From Candidatus Peribacterales bacterium (lineage in GTDB: Bacteria > Patescibacteriota > Gracilibacteria > Peribacterales > Peribacteraceae): a DNA stretch of 64,000 nt. The position numbers and the translations under genes are program-made. Positions 49,256 through 59,526 of the stretch are shown here, in pieces. Location: contig JAGVDM010000004.1 in assembly GCA_020058765.1 (NCBI GenBank), forward strand, positions 248,001 through 312,000, written 5' to 3'. Numbering within the stretch: position 1 is the first letter of the stretch; each line of letters opens with the position of its first letter. Under the pieces are notes generated by a model. It was not told where the DNA came from. It saw nothing but the letters and a program-made list of their open reading frames with translations, and ran no database searches.

Positions 49256-51031
49256 ATGTGTGGAATTTTCGGGTATGTAGGTTCCCGGAACGACGCAGCC
49301 ATCATGGCTGTGGAGGGGTTAAAGAGCCTAGAATACCGAGGCTACGACTCGTGGGGCATCGCTTGGAAGGAGGAGGGGAACCTCTCGTTTCGTAAAGAGA
49401 TCGGGAAGATTAGTGGTGTCGATGGCACAACACTGAGCGAGAACTGCACGCTCTCCATTGGGCACACGCGCTGGGCAACGCACGGCGGCGTAACGCAGGA
49501 GAACGCACATCCGCAATTCAACGAAGACCGAACCATCGCCGTTGTGCATAACGGCATCTTCGAAAACTATCAGGAAATCCGCAATGAGCTCAAAGCCAAA
49601 GGGCATGTGTTCGTCTCGGAAACGGATACCGAAATCGCGCCGCATCTCATTGAGGAATACATGAAGGAAGGCAACGACTTCGCACGTTCCGTGCAGCTCG
49701 CCTGCCGCCGATTCACTGGTCGCTATGCAGTGGTTGCGGTGCACACCACCAGCGATACACTCGTGGCCGCACGTACAGGCTCACCACTCATTGTGGGCGT
49801 GGAGCGGGGCAAGGGATACTTCGTTGCATCGGACACACCGGCATTCCTGCGGCACACCAAAACCGTGCAGTACTTGGATGATGGGGAGATGCTCGTGACC
49901 GACGGCAAGACCATCCTCTTCTGGGATATCCTCACAGGAGAGGAGCACCCCAAGCGTGAAATCGAAATCACTACGAATATTGCTGAGGCAGACAAAGGAA
50001 AATACGCCCACTACATGCTCAAGGAGATCATGGATCAAAAGGAGAGCGTTGCCAGAGCAGTGAACCAAGATGAAGCGGAAATCCTCGCAGTGGCCGATGC
50101 TATTCGCAATGCGAAGGGAACCTTCCTTGCTGGTTGCGGCACTGCAGGCAAAGCATGCATGGCGGCGGAATACTTCTTCTCGGTTATCGCGAAGCACCAC
50201 GTGAACTTCACGCCTGCAAGCGAGTTCAAGCTCTACCATCATTTCCTGCAGCCACAGAGCCTGCTGATTGTCGTGAGCCAGAGCGGCGAAACAGCCGACG
50301 TGCTCGAAGCAATGAATGTTGCCAAAGCAGCGGGATCCAAAGTGCTCTCCATTGTGAACGTTGCCGGTTCGAGTATTGATCGTGCATCCGACTACACGCT
50401 CCATATTAATGCAGGCCCCGAACGTGCAGTGGCAAGTACCAAGGCACTCACGGGTCAGCTCGCCGTGCTCCTCCTTACGGCGTATGCACTGGCAGGCAAA
50501 TTGCAGGAAGGAAAAAAATTGCTGTTGGAAGTGTCGTCCATGATCAACGACATGCTCAACCCCCGTTACGTTGATCGTTTGGAAGCACTCGCGGGGAAGA
50601 TTAAAGAGAAGGAGGATCTCTATATTATCGGCAAGAGCTGGAACTACCCCATGGCGCTCGAGAGCGCGATCAAGATCCAGGAAGTGAGCTACATTCATGC
50701 CGAGGGATTCGCCGGCGGCGAGTTGAAGCATGGCCCCATTGCCCTCATCGAAGAGCGCACACCGTGCATCGTGCTCGCGGGGAACGATGAAGTCCTCCCC
50801 GATATTCTGAGCAACGCCGTACAGCTCAAAGCACGTGGTGCCCAGGTAATCGGCGTATCACCAGAGAGCAACGAAATCTTTGACGAATGGATTCGCGTGC
50901 CCGATGCGGGACCCGCACAAGCAATCGTGAATATCATCCCGATTCAAGTGCTGTCCTACTTCCTCGCTGTGCAGCGCGGCAAGGATCCAGACATGCCACG
51001 CAACCTGGCAAAGAGCGTTACGGTGAAGTGA
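49256..51031 (+). CDS. glmS: Glutamine-fructose-6-phosphate aminotransferase GlmS
   Basis: A 591-residue enzyme making glucosamine-6-phosphate, the entry to peptidoglycan and amino-sugar synthesis. The N-terminal glutaminase begins MCGIFGYVG with the nucleophile Cys at position 2, and has EYRGYDSWGIA, HTRWATHGG and HNGIFENY. Two SIS domains follow (SQSGETADVLEAM, AGPERAVASTKALTGQ), and the C-terminus ends PRNLAKSVTVK, the usual catalytic tail. Its promoter places the transcript start on the ATG. Confidence 0.96.
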   Translation: MCGIFGYVGSRNDAAIMAVEGLKSLEYRGYDSWGIAWKEEGNLSFRKEIGKISGVDGTTLSENCTLSIGHTRWATHGGVTQENAHPQFNEDRTIAVVHNGIFENYQEIRNELKAKGHVFVSETDTEIAPHLIEEYMKEGNDFARSVQLACRRFTGRYAVVAVHTTSDTLVAARTGSPLIVGVERGKGYFVASDTPAFLRHTKTVQYLDDGEMLVTDGKTILFWDILTGEEHPKREIEITTNIAEADKGKYAHYMLKEIMDQKESVARAVNQDEAEILAVADAIRNAKGTFLAGCGTAGKACMAAEYFFSVIAKHHVNFTPASEFKLYHHFLQPQSLLIVVSQSGETADVLEAMNVAKAAGSKVLSIVNVAGSSIDRASDYTLHINAGPERAVASTKALTGQLAVLLLTAYALAGKLQEGKKLLLEVSSMINDMLNPRYVDRLEALAGKIKEKEDLYIIGKSWNYPMALESAIKIQEVSYIHAEGFAGGELKHGPIALIEERTPCIVLAGNDEVLPDILSNAVQLKARGAQVIGVSPESNEIFDEWIRVPDAGPAQAIVNIIPIQVLSYFLAVQRGKDPDMPRNLAKSVTVK

Positions 51032-51123
51032 GCACACCATAGTTTTTTGGCTCAGGAGCGCGAGAAAATAGTGTCGCGAAGATACTTGATGATCCGCAAT
51101 GCTCCCCGTAAAGTGGCAAACCA

Positions 51124-51747
51124 ATGTCGGAAACGTTCGACCCTGAACAGCCACCGCGAAAGCGGACAAACTTGAGCCATCCTGATGGTGATAGCTTGGA
51201 TTATCGATTGCTGCGCACCGGATCCGCGCGGCTTGATGCAGTGGAACCTCCGGAGGATATCGTACAAGAAAGCATTGAGGGGCATGACCGATGGGAAATG
51301 CTGAGCAAAGTGGTGGAAGATATTCTGATTGATGGAGAAGATGACATCACCGCCGAGACACAGGAATGCCGCGCGCTCTTCCAGAAGATCACCGGCGTGA
51401 ATCCGCAATCGTCCGATGCACCATGGCGTGAAGGAAGGGAACGTAAGGATGGAGAGCGGTTCTACACCGATGCAGAGGCTCGTGTTTCCGAAGTGTTGAT
51501 CAGTGTATCGAACTCGCTAGAGGCAAGCGGATGCAGACCATCGAGCACAGCAAAGATTTCGCGGTCGCTGCGTATGTTGCTACGCAAGATGCTCAAAACA
51601 ACACCTACTGCATCAGAGGAATGCGATACGCAGGAAGCAGAGGAAGAACATGATACGCAGCAGCATATGCGCACGAGCAAAGGGCGTATGCGCAAAAATG
51701 CAGCACCCACGCCCCGGCTTCCTCGCACTCGAGCGCTCCAGCGCTAA
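51124..51747 (+). CDS. Hypothetical charged protein
   Basis: A 207-residue hydrophilic protein. The N-terminal half is acidic (VEPPEDIVQESIEGHD, DILIDGEDDITAETQE), the middle has a helix (YTDAEARVSEVLISVSNSLE), and the last 50 residues are Glu/Gln/Thr-rich then strongly basic (SKGRMRKNAAPTPRLPRTRALQR, parts). No family is recognised and much may be disordered. A TTG-type start cannot be excluded. Coding status rests on ORF length and fit between neighbours. Confidence 0.5.
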   Translation: MSETFDPEQPPRKRTNLSHPDGDSLDYRLLRTGSARLDAVEPPEDIVQESIEGHDRWEMLSKVVEDILIDGEDDITAETQECRALFQKITGVNPQSSDAPWREGRERKDGERFYTDAEARVSEVLISVSNSLEASGCRPSSTAKISRSLRMLLRKMLKTTPTASEECDTQEAEEEHDTQQHMRTSKGRMRKNAAPTPRLPRTRALQR

Positions 51748-51768
51748 AGGAAACGGCAACAACACCAA

Positions 51769-54297
51769 CTAGTAGTCTTGATCCGGCGGAATGCCGTAGT
51801 ATTTAAACAGGAATGCCGCCATGTCGCGGAACACCGGACCTGCTGTTTGCGAACCGTACACGTCGCGGCGAGGGCGATCGAATTTCACGAGGATGAGGAA
51901 GCGCGGATCTTCGATGGGCGCGTATCCGGCAAACGTGGCAATGGTAGAACCAGTGCCTGTTTCGTACTTGCCGCCCGGGCCGGCGATCTGGCTTGTACCT
52001 GTTTTACCCGCAATGCGGTACCCGGGCACCTGCGCCACGCGCGCAAAACCATTCTGCACAGAGCTGGTGAGCATGGCAGTGACTGTTTCTGCCGTTTCGG
52101 GCTTGATCACCTGGTCAACGATGTGTGGCTCCATGCGATCCACCGTACCGTCGCTGCGGATGATGCTGTCGATGATCATCGGACGCATGAGCTTGCCCTG
52201 GTTCGCAAGGGGCGTGTACGCAGTGATCATCTGAAGCGGTGTTGCAGAAATACCTTGCCCGTACGATGCAGTGGCGAGGAGTGCCGCGCTCCAGTTACGC
52301 CACGGCTGCACTTCTCCGGGGAGCTCATCTTCGAGCTCAATGCCCGAAATAGCGCCAAAGCCGAAGCGCTCAATCATCTTCTGGAAGAGCTTTCGACCGA
52401 GCTTCTCCGACACACTCGTCATGCACGTGTTGATGGAGAACTCGAGGCACTGGGTCATGGTGACGGTACCGTAGTAGGCATTGAGCGCGTTCTTAATGGT
52501 GAATTCATCTACCTTCACGGGTGCGTTGTCGTCGTAGGTATCCGACGGCACCACTTCCCCCTGATCAATGGCAATGGCCATGGTCACCGATTTGAACACC
52601 GATCCCGGCTCGTAGATTTCCTGAATGTTCCGGTTGAGGTACGCACCGACACCAATGTTGTTCTTGTACTTGAGCCACACATCCGGGCGATCCGTGGGGA
52701 AGACTTCGCGACGGCTATTCTCACCGATGTAGTGGTAATACCGAGCAATGTCTTTCACCTCATAGAGCTGATCTAACTCCGCGAGCTGTTGCTGCATTTC
52801 CTCGGAGAGCAATGTACGACCCGATGCAGTGAAGATCTGGTCGTAGTACGCCTTCACAATAAAGGAGTGCGATACAGGGTGATACAACTCCACCACAAGT
52901 TCCCGCAGATCTGTATCGTCGAAGACGATCGGCTCCTTTTCGTACACCGAGCCGAAAGAGTTCCCATTGAAGATCGGCGCGCTTGCCATGGCAATAATGC
53001 GACCGGTTTTGGGATCCATCACAATCACCTGCGCGCTTTCCGCGTCGTAGCGTTCTACCGCTTCATCCAGCAGACGTTCTGCTTCTTTTTGCACCACGCG
53101 GTCGATGGTTAAAATGATCGTTTCACCATCCTTCGGGTCCACGATCGTCTGTTCCCCGGTCACAATCTGCCCTCCAGTGGGGTCGCTTACCGCGAGGATG
53201 CGACCCTCCTGACCTTTGAGCTGCGGATCGAATGTGCGTTCAATGCCGTACTGTGGTTCCTGCACTGCGTTTAAGAAGCCGATCACGTGTGAGCCGATCG
53301 TACTGTCTGGGTAGTAGCGCCAATGCTCCGGAATCAGCGCAATGCTCCGGAACGGATCTTGAATACGCTGTGCAGCTTCGCGATTGGGTGCTTCGGCACG
53401 TTTGGCGGCCGTGAGTTTCTGCGATTGCGTTTTCAAATCACGAATGCGCGCGGTCAACTCTGGTGGCAGCTGTCGCATAACCGCAACGTAGCGAAGTGGT
53501 CTGCTTTGCAGGAGCGCCACGAGTGCTGCAGGGTCTTTTTCCAAAGGTGCAGCAAGTGCACGTGCAATGTTGGAAAGCCGCCCCTGATCAATCTGTTCGG
53601 GATCAGCGAAAATGAGTTTGCTCTCCGTAGAAACGGTCACGCCAGGAATCGCGAGATCGGACACTGCTTGCATCTGCATTTTGTTGGCTCCGTACATGAG
53701 CGGCGCGAATCGCACGCGATCCTCGCTAATACGCTCTTCAATGTTTCGCGCAAATCGACGACGCGCCTCTATAACATCAGCTGGCAAATTGAGCGACGTA
53801 GGTGCAGAAGGAGACAACGTCACCACACCACCCGAGGAGGTAATGGTGGTGGAAGACATGGGATCGAACGCCGACGCGTAGAAGGGGACAAGCTCACGCG
53901 GACACCGTGGGTCGCCCGCTGTGCACCATGTGTGTGTATCTTGGGTCACGAGAACTTCTGCAAGTGAATCGGCAACGAGTGTGGGGTCGTCGGTAATGAG
54001 CGGGTCGACGTACACCAGGTCCAATGTGGTATTGGTAGCGAGGATGCTTGTTTCGTTGGTTTTGCTGCTGCGCGACAGAATTTCCCCGCGCTTGGCCGGC
54101 AGAATCACGCCACCGTAATGCTGTGACTGTGCCAACGCCCGAAACTCATCCACACGCAGAATCTGGAGCTCCAGCAACCGCGATACAATCACCAGTAAAC
54201 AGAATGCGAAGCACACGTGCACCACCGCCATACGACGGTGAAGCACCCGCTTCCGTTGGGTTTCGGACAGCTGTCCTGGCAGACGGTACCGCGACAC
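51769..54297 (-). CDS. Class B penicillin-binding protein (FtsI/PBP2 type)
   Basis: An 842-residue peptidoglycan transpeptidase, about 200 longer than usual. One TM anchor (VVHVCFAFCLLVIVSRLLEL) precedes the dimerisation domain (GGVILPAKRGEILSR). The transpeptidase has the nucleophile motif SVFKSVTMAI, SxN in LEFSINTCMTS, and KTG in RIAGKTGTSQIAG. A long insertion between the N-terminal and catalytic parts (around residues 110-320) distinguishes it. The GTG at 54297 is exactly six bases after TAGCAT; an in-frame GTG two codons upstream would abut the -10. It could be FtsI or the elongation PBP2; context does not decide. Confidence 0.9.
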   Translation of the reverse strand: MSRYRLPGQLSETQRKRVLHRRMAVVHVCFAFCLLVIVSRLLELQILRVDEFRALAQSQHYGGVILPAKRGEILSRSSKTNETSILATNTTLDLVYVDPLITDDPTLVADSLAEVLVTQDTHTWCTAGDPRCPRELVPFYASAFDPMSSTTITSSGGVVTLSPSAPTSLNLPADVIEARRRFARNIEERISEDRVRFAPLMYGANKMQMQAVSDLAIPGVTVSTESKLIFADPEQIDQGRLSNIARALAAPLEKDPAALVALLQSRPLRYVAVMRQLPPELTARIRDLKTQSQKLTAAKRAEAPNREAAQRIQDPFRSIALIPEHWRYYPDSTIGSHVIGFLNAVQEPQYGIERTFDPQLKGQEGRILAVSDPTGGQIVTGEQTIVDPKDGETIILTIDRVVQKEAERLLDEAVERYDAESAQVIVMDPKTGRIIAMASAPIFNGNSFGSVYEKEPIVFDDTDLRELVVELYHPVSHSFIVKAYYDQIFTASGRTLLSEEMQQQLAELDQLYEVKDIARYYHYIGENSRREVFPTDRPDVWLKYKNNIGVGAYLNRNIQEIYEPGSVFKSVTMAIAIDQGEVVPSDTYDDNAPVKVDEFTIKNALNAYYGTVTMTQCLEFSINTCMTSVSEKLGRKLFQKMIERFGFGAISGIELEDELPGEVQPWRNWSAALLATASYGQGISATPLQMITAYTPLANQGKLMRPMIIDSIIRSDGTVDRMEPHIVDQVIKPETAETVTAMLTSSVQNGFARVAQVPGYRIAGKTGTSQIAGPGGKYETGTGSTIATFAGYAPIEDPRFLILVKFDRPRRDVYGSQTAGPVFRDMAAFLFKYYGIPPDQDY

Positions 54298-54432
54298 CCG
54301 CACATGCTACCACGGACACAAAAACCCCGTGTGGGATGATTGCCACAAAAGACCGCAGATTGGCGATTGAAGGCATTCCCTAGGGAACACAGGTCTGGCG
54401 CAGACGAAGGAAAAATGGTACAATACCTTGAT

Positions 54433-55542
54433 ATGGCCGAACCAAATTCCTGGGAGGCACTCAATGGCGAAGACCTGCTTACCAAGCTGCAGGAGTTCTG
54501 TGTAGAGCAGGGCGTATCCGACATTCACACGTCTCCCGAAAAGGAATTCGTGCGTCTCGAAGTGCGTCTGCACGGCATGTTGGAATTACTCGGCAAAATC
54601 AAGCACCCCGTCTACGAGGACTTCGTGCGTCGTGTGAAATTCCTCTCCAAGCTGAAGCTGAATATTACAAACATCCCACAGGATGGACAGTACACGTTCG
54701 CAGCTCCTAGCCGTCAGGTGAACGTGCGCGTGGCGAGCATCCCTTCCCGCTTCGGGGAAACCTACACCCTCCGTCTGCTCGATCCACAGCGCGGCATTAT
54801 TACCTTAGAAGAGCTGGGCTTCCCTCCAGAGCTCCACGAGGAGATGGAAAAGCTCGCACAGCTCCCCAACGGTCTGTTCCTCGTTACAGGGCCAACCGGC
54901 TCGGGAAAAACGACGACGCTGTACGCACTCCTCAAGACGCAGATTGGTAGGGCGCGCAACATCATCACGCTCGAAGATCCGGTGGAGTACGAAATCGGTG
55001 GCATTGTGCAGAGCGAGGTGGATCACGATCACGACTACACCTTCTCCACTGGCTTGCGCTCGATCCTCCGCCACGACCCAAACGTGATCCTCGTGGGTGA
55101 GATCCGCGACCTAGAAACAGCGCAAACAGCAATCGATGCAGCGCTCACAGGTCACATGGTGCTCTCCACGCTGCACACCAACTCCGCCGTAGAAGCCATC
55201 CCTCGTCTGCTCTCGATGGGCGTAAGCCCGTACACATTCGGCCCTGCACTGCGCGGTGTGCTGGCACAACGCCTCGTACGCACGCTCCGTGAGGATCTGC
55301 GTGTAGAGGGCGCCGTGTACGATCCATCGGATAAAGCGAGCTATAGCGGCCGTGTGGCGCTCCCGGAATTGCTGCTCGTCAACGACAAGATCCGCGACAT
55401 GATCCTGCTGAATGAATCGGCAGCTGCCATCCTGAAAGTGGCCAGGGAGAGCGGATACCGCACCATGAAAGACTGGGGCAAGCTGCTCGTGGAAGCACAT
55501 ATCACGAGCCAGGCCGAGGTAGATCGCGTCACCGCTGCTTGA
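54433..55542 (+). CDS. Type II/IV secretion (PilB/GspE/PilT-type) ATPase
   Basis: A 369-residue motor ATPase. An N2-like domain (VSDIHTSPEKEFVRLEVRLHG) leads to Walker A GPTGSGKTTTLYALL, the Asp box IITLEDPVEYE, Walker B NVILVGEIRDLETA, and the His box HMVLSTLHTNSAVEA. The large N1 domain and the tetracysteine zinc motif of PilB are missing, giving PilT-like size, but the catalytic core is closer to PilB/GspE. It should power a type IV pilus or pseudopilus. TACAAT ends eight bases before the ATG. The FecR-domain protein follows after 69 bp. Confidence 0.88.
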   Translation: MAEPNSWEALNGEDLLTKLQEFCVEQGVSDIHTSPEKEFVRLEVRLHGMLELLGKIKHPVYEDFVRRVKFLSKLKLNITNIPQDGQYTFAAPSRQVNVRVASIPSRFGETYTLRLLDPQRGIITLEELGFPPELHEEMEKLAQLPNGLFLVTGPTGSGKTTTLYALLKTQIGRARNIITLEDPVEYEIGGIVQSEVDHDHDYTFSTGLRSILRHDPNVILVGEIRDLETAQTAIDAALTGHMVLSTLHTNSAVEAIPRLLSMGVSPYTFGPALRGVLAQRLVRTLREDLRVEGAVYDPSDKASYSGRVALPELLLVNDKIRDMILLNESAAAILKVARESGYRTMKDWGKLLVEAHITSQAEVDRVTAA

Positions 55543-55611
55543 CCAGAAGCGAAACTGGCACTTGCGCAGTACTTCGCACACTGCGTACTATGAGGAGCCA
55601 CCTTCTTTTTC

Positions 55612-57387
55612 ATGCGACGACGTCACCGACATTTGCCGGCTGCCTACGGGGCACCCCAGCGCAGAACGATCAGTCTGCCCTTCGCTCGACCACTCGTTGC
55701 GCTGTGCATTGTTGGCGTACTGCTCTACGTTGCCGCAACGTGGCTCTTTGGCATATTCGGGTTTGGCATTTCGCAACGCGCGGCAGCCACGCTTGCACCC
55801 GAGCAACGAGGCATGGTGCAGGTATCGCTCGAAGGAGGCGATTGGAAGCGCGCTGAACAGGAAATCAAACTCTTCCCTGGTGATAGCGTGCAAACAGCGA
55901 GTAATGCAAACGCTTCACTCACGTTCTTCGATGGCACGTTCCTGCGCCTCGATGAACAGAGCACCCTGCGTATAGAAGAGAGTGAGCATGGCCAGGACGA
56001 TTCAACGATTACCCTCGAACTCGAAAGTGGCTCTGCGTGGGTTGCCACACCCGCCATGAGCGCATTCACCGGAGCAATCGTGCGGCAAGTGGTTACACCG
56101 CTCTTCACTGTGGAAATCCCCACACGGACGGAAACCGTGCTCTCTGGGCAATCGATCGTCGTATACGACGCCGATGGTCCGGGAGCGACCATCACCGTTG
56201 CTGGGAGCAGGAAGCAGGTGATTGTGGGAGAAGGACAAGCTCTCGCGTTGCCAGACAACCCTGCAACCGCAACGGATCTGTACGCGTTCCGTTCTGCACT
56301 CGATCCTCGCGCGGTGACGACCCCATTCGTAGAAGAAAGCCGCCAGCAGTACGGCTCGCACTGGAAGCCTGGTGACCCTATAACTCCACCAAGTGGAAGT
56401 GGAACAGTTGCAAGTACGCCGCTGCCCACTGGCTCACTCCTGGTGATCGATGCACCAGAGAACGGCGCCGTGGTTGGGGGATCAACAGTGGAGGTGCTCG
56501 GATCTGTAGACAAAGCCAGTGTGAGCAACGTCCGTGTGAACGGCTACGCCGCACAGATGAACGCCACAACCGGCACGTTCCGCATTGAACTCGCACTCTC
56601 CGATGACGAGGAAATCACCATCAACGTGGAGGGCATTAACCGTGACGGTATCGTGGTGGATGAGGCATCTGTACAGCTCGTCCGGAATATGGAACCACCG
56701 GCTGCACCAGCATTCACTTTCCCAGCCGCAAACGGCGAAACATTCCAAACACAGCAGCGTCGCATACAAATTCGCGGTACGGCACCCCCTCGTACTGCGG
56801 GCATTATCGTGAACGACTACCGTCTGCAACTGTTCAAGCCAGGCGATACCACGTGGAGCTACATCGCCAACGCGGAGATGGATAACTTCCAGGAAGGCGA
56901 GAACATCTTCACGGCAGTAGCCATTGATGCCGACGGTCGCCGCAGCGCGCCCGTTGCTATGACGATTATCTTAGGCGGCGAAACGGAAGGTGTAGTAGAA
57001 GGTGCAGCACCAACGGAAGGGGAAGAGAGTGAAGCGGAAGAAATAACCGGCCCAACGGATCAGAGCACGCTGCCACAAAATGATCCGCTGCAGCCGGGCT
57101 CCATTGCTGTGAGTGCACCAAGTGCAGGAACGCAGCACGTTGCAAGTGGTACAAGCACCACAGAGTTCCTGATCGAGGGAACAGTCCCCTCCGGCACGGC
57201 AACGGTATGGGTGAATAACTACCGGTTGCGATTGTTCGAGAGTGGCAAGACATTCTGGAACTACATTGCCGGAGTAGAGCTCGGCACCATGAAAGCAGGA
57301 CGCAACGAGTACGAGGTGATTGCACGCAACGAGCAAAATGAGATCATTGACCGCTTCACCTACGTGATCGAGTTCACGCAGCAGTAG
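55612..57387 (+). CDS. FecR-domain membrane protein with Ig-like repeats
   Basis: A 591-residue protein with a basic N-terminus, one TM helix (LVALCIVGVLLYVAATWLFGI) and a large exterior part. Residues about 70-200 form a FecR domain (FPGDSVQTASNANASLTFFDGTFLRLDEQSTL, cited in parts: SLTFFDGTFLRL, ESGSAWVATPA). Three Ig-like/big domains follow; two share the phrase VNDYRLQLFKPGDTTWSYIA and VNNYRLRLFESGKTFWNYIA, evidence of internal duplication. An acidic linker separates them (TEGEESEAEEITGP). No sigma factor is adjacent, so a structural cell-surface role is more likely than iron signalling. It converges with the rluD-like gene, overlapping by 14 bp. Confidence 0.78.
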   Translation: MRRRHRHLPAAYGAPQRRTISLPFARPLVALCIVGVLLYVAATWLFGIFGFGISQRAAATLAPEQRGMVQVSLEGGDWKRAEQEIKLFPGDSVQTASNANASLTFFDGTFLRLDEQSTLRIEESEHGQDDSTITLELESGSAWVATPAMSAFTGAIVRQVVTPLFTVEIPTRTETVLSGQSIVVYDADGPGATITVAGSRKQVIVGEGQALALPDNPATATDLYAFRSALDPRAVTTPFVEESRQQYGSHWKPGDPITPPSGSGTVASTPLPTGSLLVIDAPENGAVVGGSTVEVLGSVDKASVSNVRVNGYAAQMNATTGTFRIELALSDDEEITINVEGINRDGIVVDEASVQLVRNMEPPAAPAFTFPAANGETFQTQQRRIQIRGTAPPRTAGIIVNDYRLQLFKPGDTTWSYIANAEMDNFQEGENIFTAVAIDADGRRSAPVAMTIILGGETEGVVEGAAPTEGEESEAEEITGPTDQSTLPQNDPLQPGSIAVSAPSAGTQHVASGTSTTEFLIEGTVPSGTATVWVNNYRLRLFESGKTFWNYIAGVELGTMKAGRNEYEVIARNEQNEIIDRFTYVIEFTQQ

Positions 57388-58318
57388 GCTGTGGCATGCC
57401 ACAGCGTTCAAGTACACCCGTGAATGCCGCAGGGGGCGGCATGGTCACGGTTTTCCGTGCGGAGTCCGCAGGGGAAGTAAACGAGAGCGTCCACGCGTGG
57501 AGGCAGAGCGTATCTGCTTTGAGCTCCTCAGAAAGCCGCTTGCTTGCGCTGCTGGCATAGGTGCGATCACCAAGAATCGGGTGACCAATGCTGGTGAGAT
57601 GCACCCGAATTTGGTGTGTGCGACCCGTGTGCAGATCGCACGCGAGCAGCGCCGCACCTGCACCTGTTGCGAGAGTGCGGTACGTGGTTTTGGCATCACG
57701 ACTGGTAGCTGTTTTGAGCACGCTCATCTTGGTACGCGATGTGAGGTTGCGGCCCACCGGCGCATCGATCATTGCAGCGGGAGGCACTGGTGTACCGGCA
57801 ACAATAGTGAGGTACGTCTTCTCTGTAGTGCGTTTGGCAAATTGCTCCTGCAGAGCACGGTGTGCTGCAGCGGTCTTGGCAACGAGCAGGCAGCCCGTGG
57901 TGTCTTTATCCAAACGATGCACAAGAGCGGTTTCGGTAGAGAAGGGAATATTGCGCTCTGCAAATACATGGGCAATGCCGTGGAGAATGGTCGCTTCATC
58001 TTCTGGCATGCCTGCACCAGGATGCACCGAAATCCCTGCGGGCTTGGCAAGCACCATGCATACGGCATCTTCGTAGAGCACCGGAAGCGCCAGATCCGCA
58101 GCAGCAATCTGCGCGCCTTCCGTAGGCAGGTCATCGAGTAACAGCAGTACATCATCACCCGCATGCACCCGCTGCGCCGGCTTGGTGGCGGTTGTGCCAT
58201 TGATCCGCACATGCCCGTCATCTATAGCGCGTCGGAGCCTGCTGCGGCTCAAACTACTGCGCTCCGAGAGGAACGCATCGAGCCGGCCTGTCGCCTCTGC
58301 CTTCCATTCCTGCTGCAT
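57374..58318 (-). CDS. RluD-type rRNA pseudouridine synthase
   Basis: A 314-residue enzyme. An N-terminal S4 domain (GRLDAFLSERSSLSRSRLRRAI) binds RNA. The RluA/RluD catalytic motif is ALVHRLDKDTTGCLLVAKT with Asp in HRLDKDT; KPAGISVHPG and HTGRTHQIRVHLTSIGHPILGD are further family marks. It converts uridines in 23S rRNA to pseudouridine. The ATG at 58318 has CACAAT eight bases upstream; an in-frame start ten codons earlier is possible. Which uridine is modified cannot be told. Confidence 0.9.
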   Translation of the reverse strand: MQQEWKAEATGRLDAFLSERSSLSRSRLRRAIDDGHVRINGTTATKPAQRVHAGDDVLLLLDDLPTEGAQIAAADLALPVLYEDAVCMVLAKPAGISVHPGAGMPEDEATILHGIAHVFAERNIPFSTETALVHRLDKDTTGCLLVAKTAAAHRALQEQFAKRTTEKTYLTIVAGTPVPPAAMIDAPVGRNLTSRTKMSVLKTATSRDAKTTYRTLATGAGAALLACDLHTGRTHQIRVHLTSIGHPILGDRTYASSASKRLSEELKADTLCLHAWTLSFTSPADSARKTVTMPPPAAFTGVLERCGMPQPTAA

Positions 58319-58365
58319 ACGGCAGCATTGTGCCTTTTTTGCGGACACTCTGCTATTCTTTGCTC

Positions 58366-59526
58366 GTGGTAACCAAAAAGAACACCTCCGAACTACTCAC
58401 GCGCGCCGTGAGCAATGTGACGCCCCGCGACCTCGCAGAGAAGAAGCTCGCCGCGGGCAAGCCGCTGCGACTGTACTTAGGGATAGACCCCACAGGAGCC
58501 AAGCTCCACTTGGGGCACAGCGTGCCACTGCGCAAACTCAAAGCCTTCCAAGATGCCGGGCACCACGTCATCTTTGTGATCGGTAGCTTTACCGCCATGA
58601 TCGGCGACCCTTCTGGTCGCGACCAGATGCGCGAGCCGCTCACCAAACACGATGTGGAGAAGAACTTCCAAACGTACAAGGAGCAGGCGAGCAAGATTCT
58701 GGATTTCGATAAGATTGAAGTGGCATACAACCACGAATGGCTCGAGAAGCTCAACTTCGCAGACATTGTGGAGCTGGCAAGCAAGTTCACGGTGCAGCAA
58801 ATGCTCGACCGTGACATGTTCCAAAAGCGCCTCAAGGAAGGCAGTCCCATTGCACTCCACGAATTCCTGTACCCGCTCATGGTGGGCTACGATTCCGTTA
58901 CACTCGACGTGGATTGCGAACTGGGCGGCAACGACCAGTACTTCAATATGCTTGCCGGCCGTACGCTACAAACCGCCATGGGCAAGCGCGACAAATTCGT
59001 GCTCACCACCAAACTGATCGAAGGTACGGACGGTCGCAAGATGAGCAAGACGTACGACAACTGCATTTGGCTTTCTGACAGTGCGAAAGACATGTTCGGC
59101 AAAGTGATGCGCGTAAAAGACGAGCTGATGGAGACGTACTTCGAGTGTGTGACGGAGATGCCGAAAGAAGAATACGCCGTAATCCTTAAGGGGAGCCCAC
59201 GTGATGCGAAAGCTGTGCTCGCACACACCATCACCGCGCTCTACCACGGCGAGAAGGAAGCAGCGCACGCAGAGGCGGAATTCAATACGGTGTTTGCCGA
59301 CGGCGGCCTGCCCGATGACATGCCGGAAGTGAAGGTGAAGAAGGCCACACTCGTTCTCGATCTGCTCGTCGAACAACAGCTCGCACCTTCCAAATCGGAA
59401 GCGCGACGGCTCATGGAGCAAGGTGGCGTGAAGCTCAACGACGAACCCATCACCGATCTGCACGCAACCGTACAACCTGGCATCCTGAAAGTGGGAAAGC
59501 GGAAGTTCTTGAAGATCACCAGCTAA
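58366..59526 (+). CDS. tyrS: Tyrosyl-tRNA synthetase
   Basis: A 386-residue class Ic synthetase. The HIGH motif appears as KLHLGHSVPL (47-50 HLGH), followed by the tyrosine pocket (DVDCELGGNDQYFNML) and KMSKT in GRKMSKTYDN. A C-terminal S4 RNA-binding domain (QLAPSKSEARRLMEQGGVKLNDE) recognises the tRNA. The GTG start is exactly six bases after TATTCT, which is preceded by TGC, an extended -10. Stop overlaps the convergent gene by 4 bp. Confidence 0.95.
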   Translation: MVTKKNTSELLTRAVSNVTPRDLAEKKLAAGKPLRLYLGIDPTGAKLHLGHSVPLRKLKAFQDAGHHVIFVIGSFTAMIGDPSGRDQMREPLTKHDVEKNFQTYKEQASKILDFDKIEVAYNHEWLEKLNFADIVELASKFTVQQMLDRDMFQKRLKEGSPIALHEFLYPLMVGYDSVTLDVDCELGGNDQYFNMLAGRTLQTAMGKRDKFVLTTKLIEGTDGRKMSKTYDNCIWLSDSAKDMFGKVMRVKDELMETYFECVTEMPKEEYAVILKGSPRDAKAVLAHTITALYHGEKEAAHAEAEFNTVFADGGLPDDMPEVKVKKATLVLDLLVEQQLAPSKSEARRLMEQGGVKLNDEPITDLHATVQPGILKVGKRKFLKITS

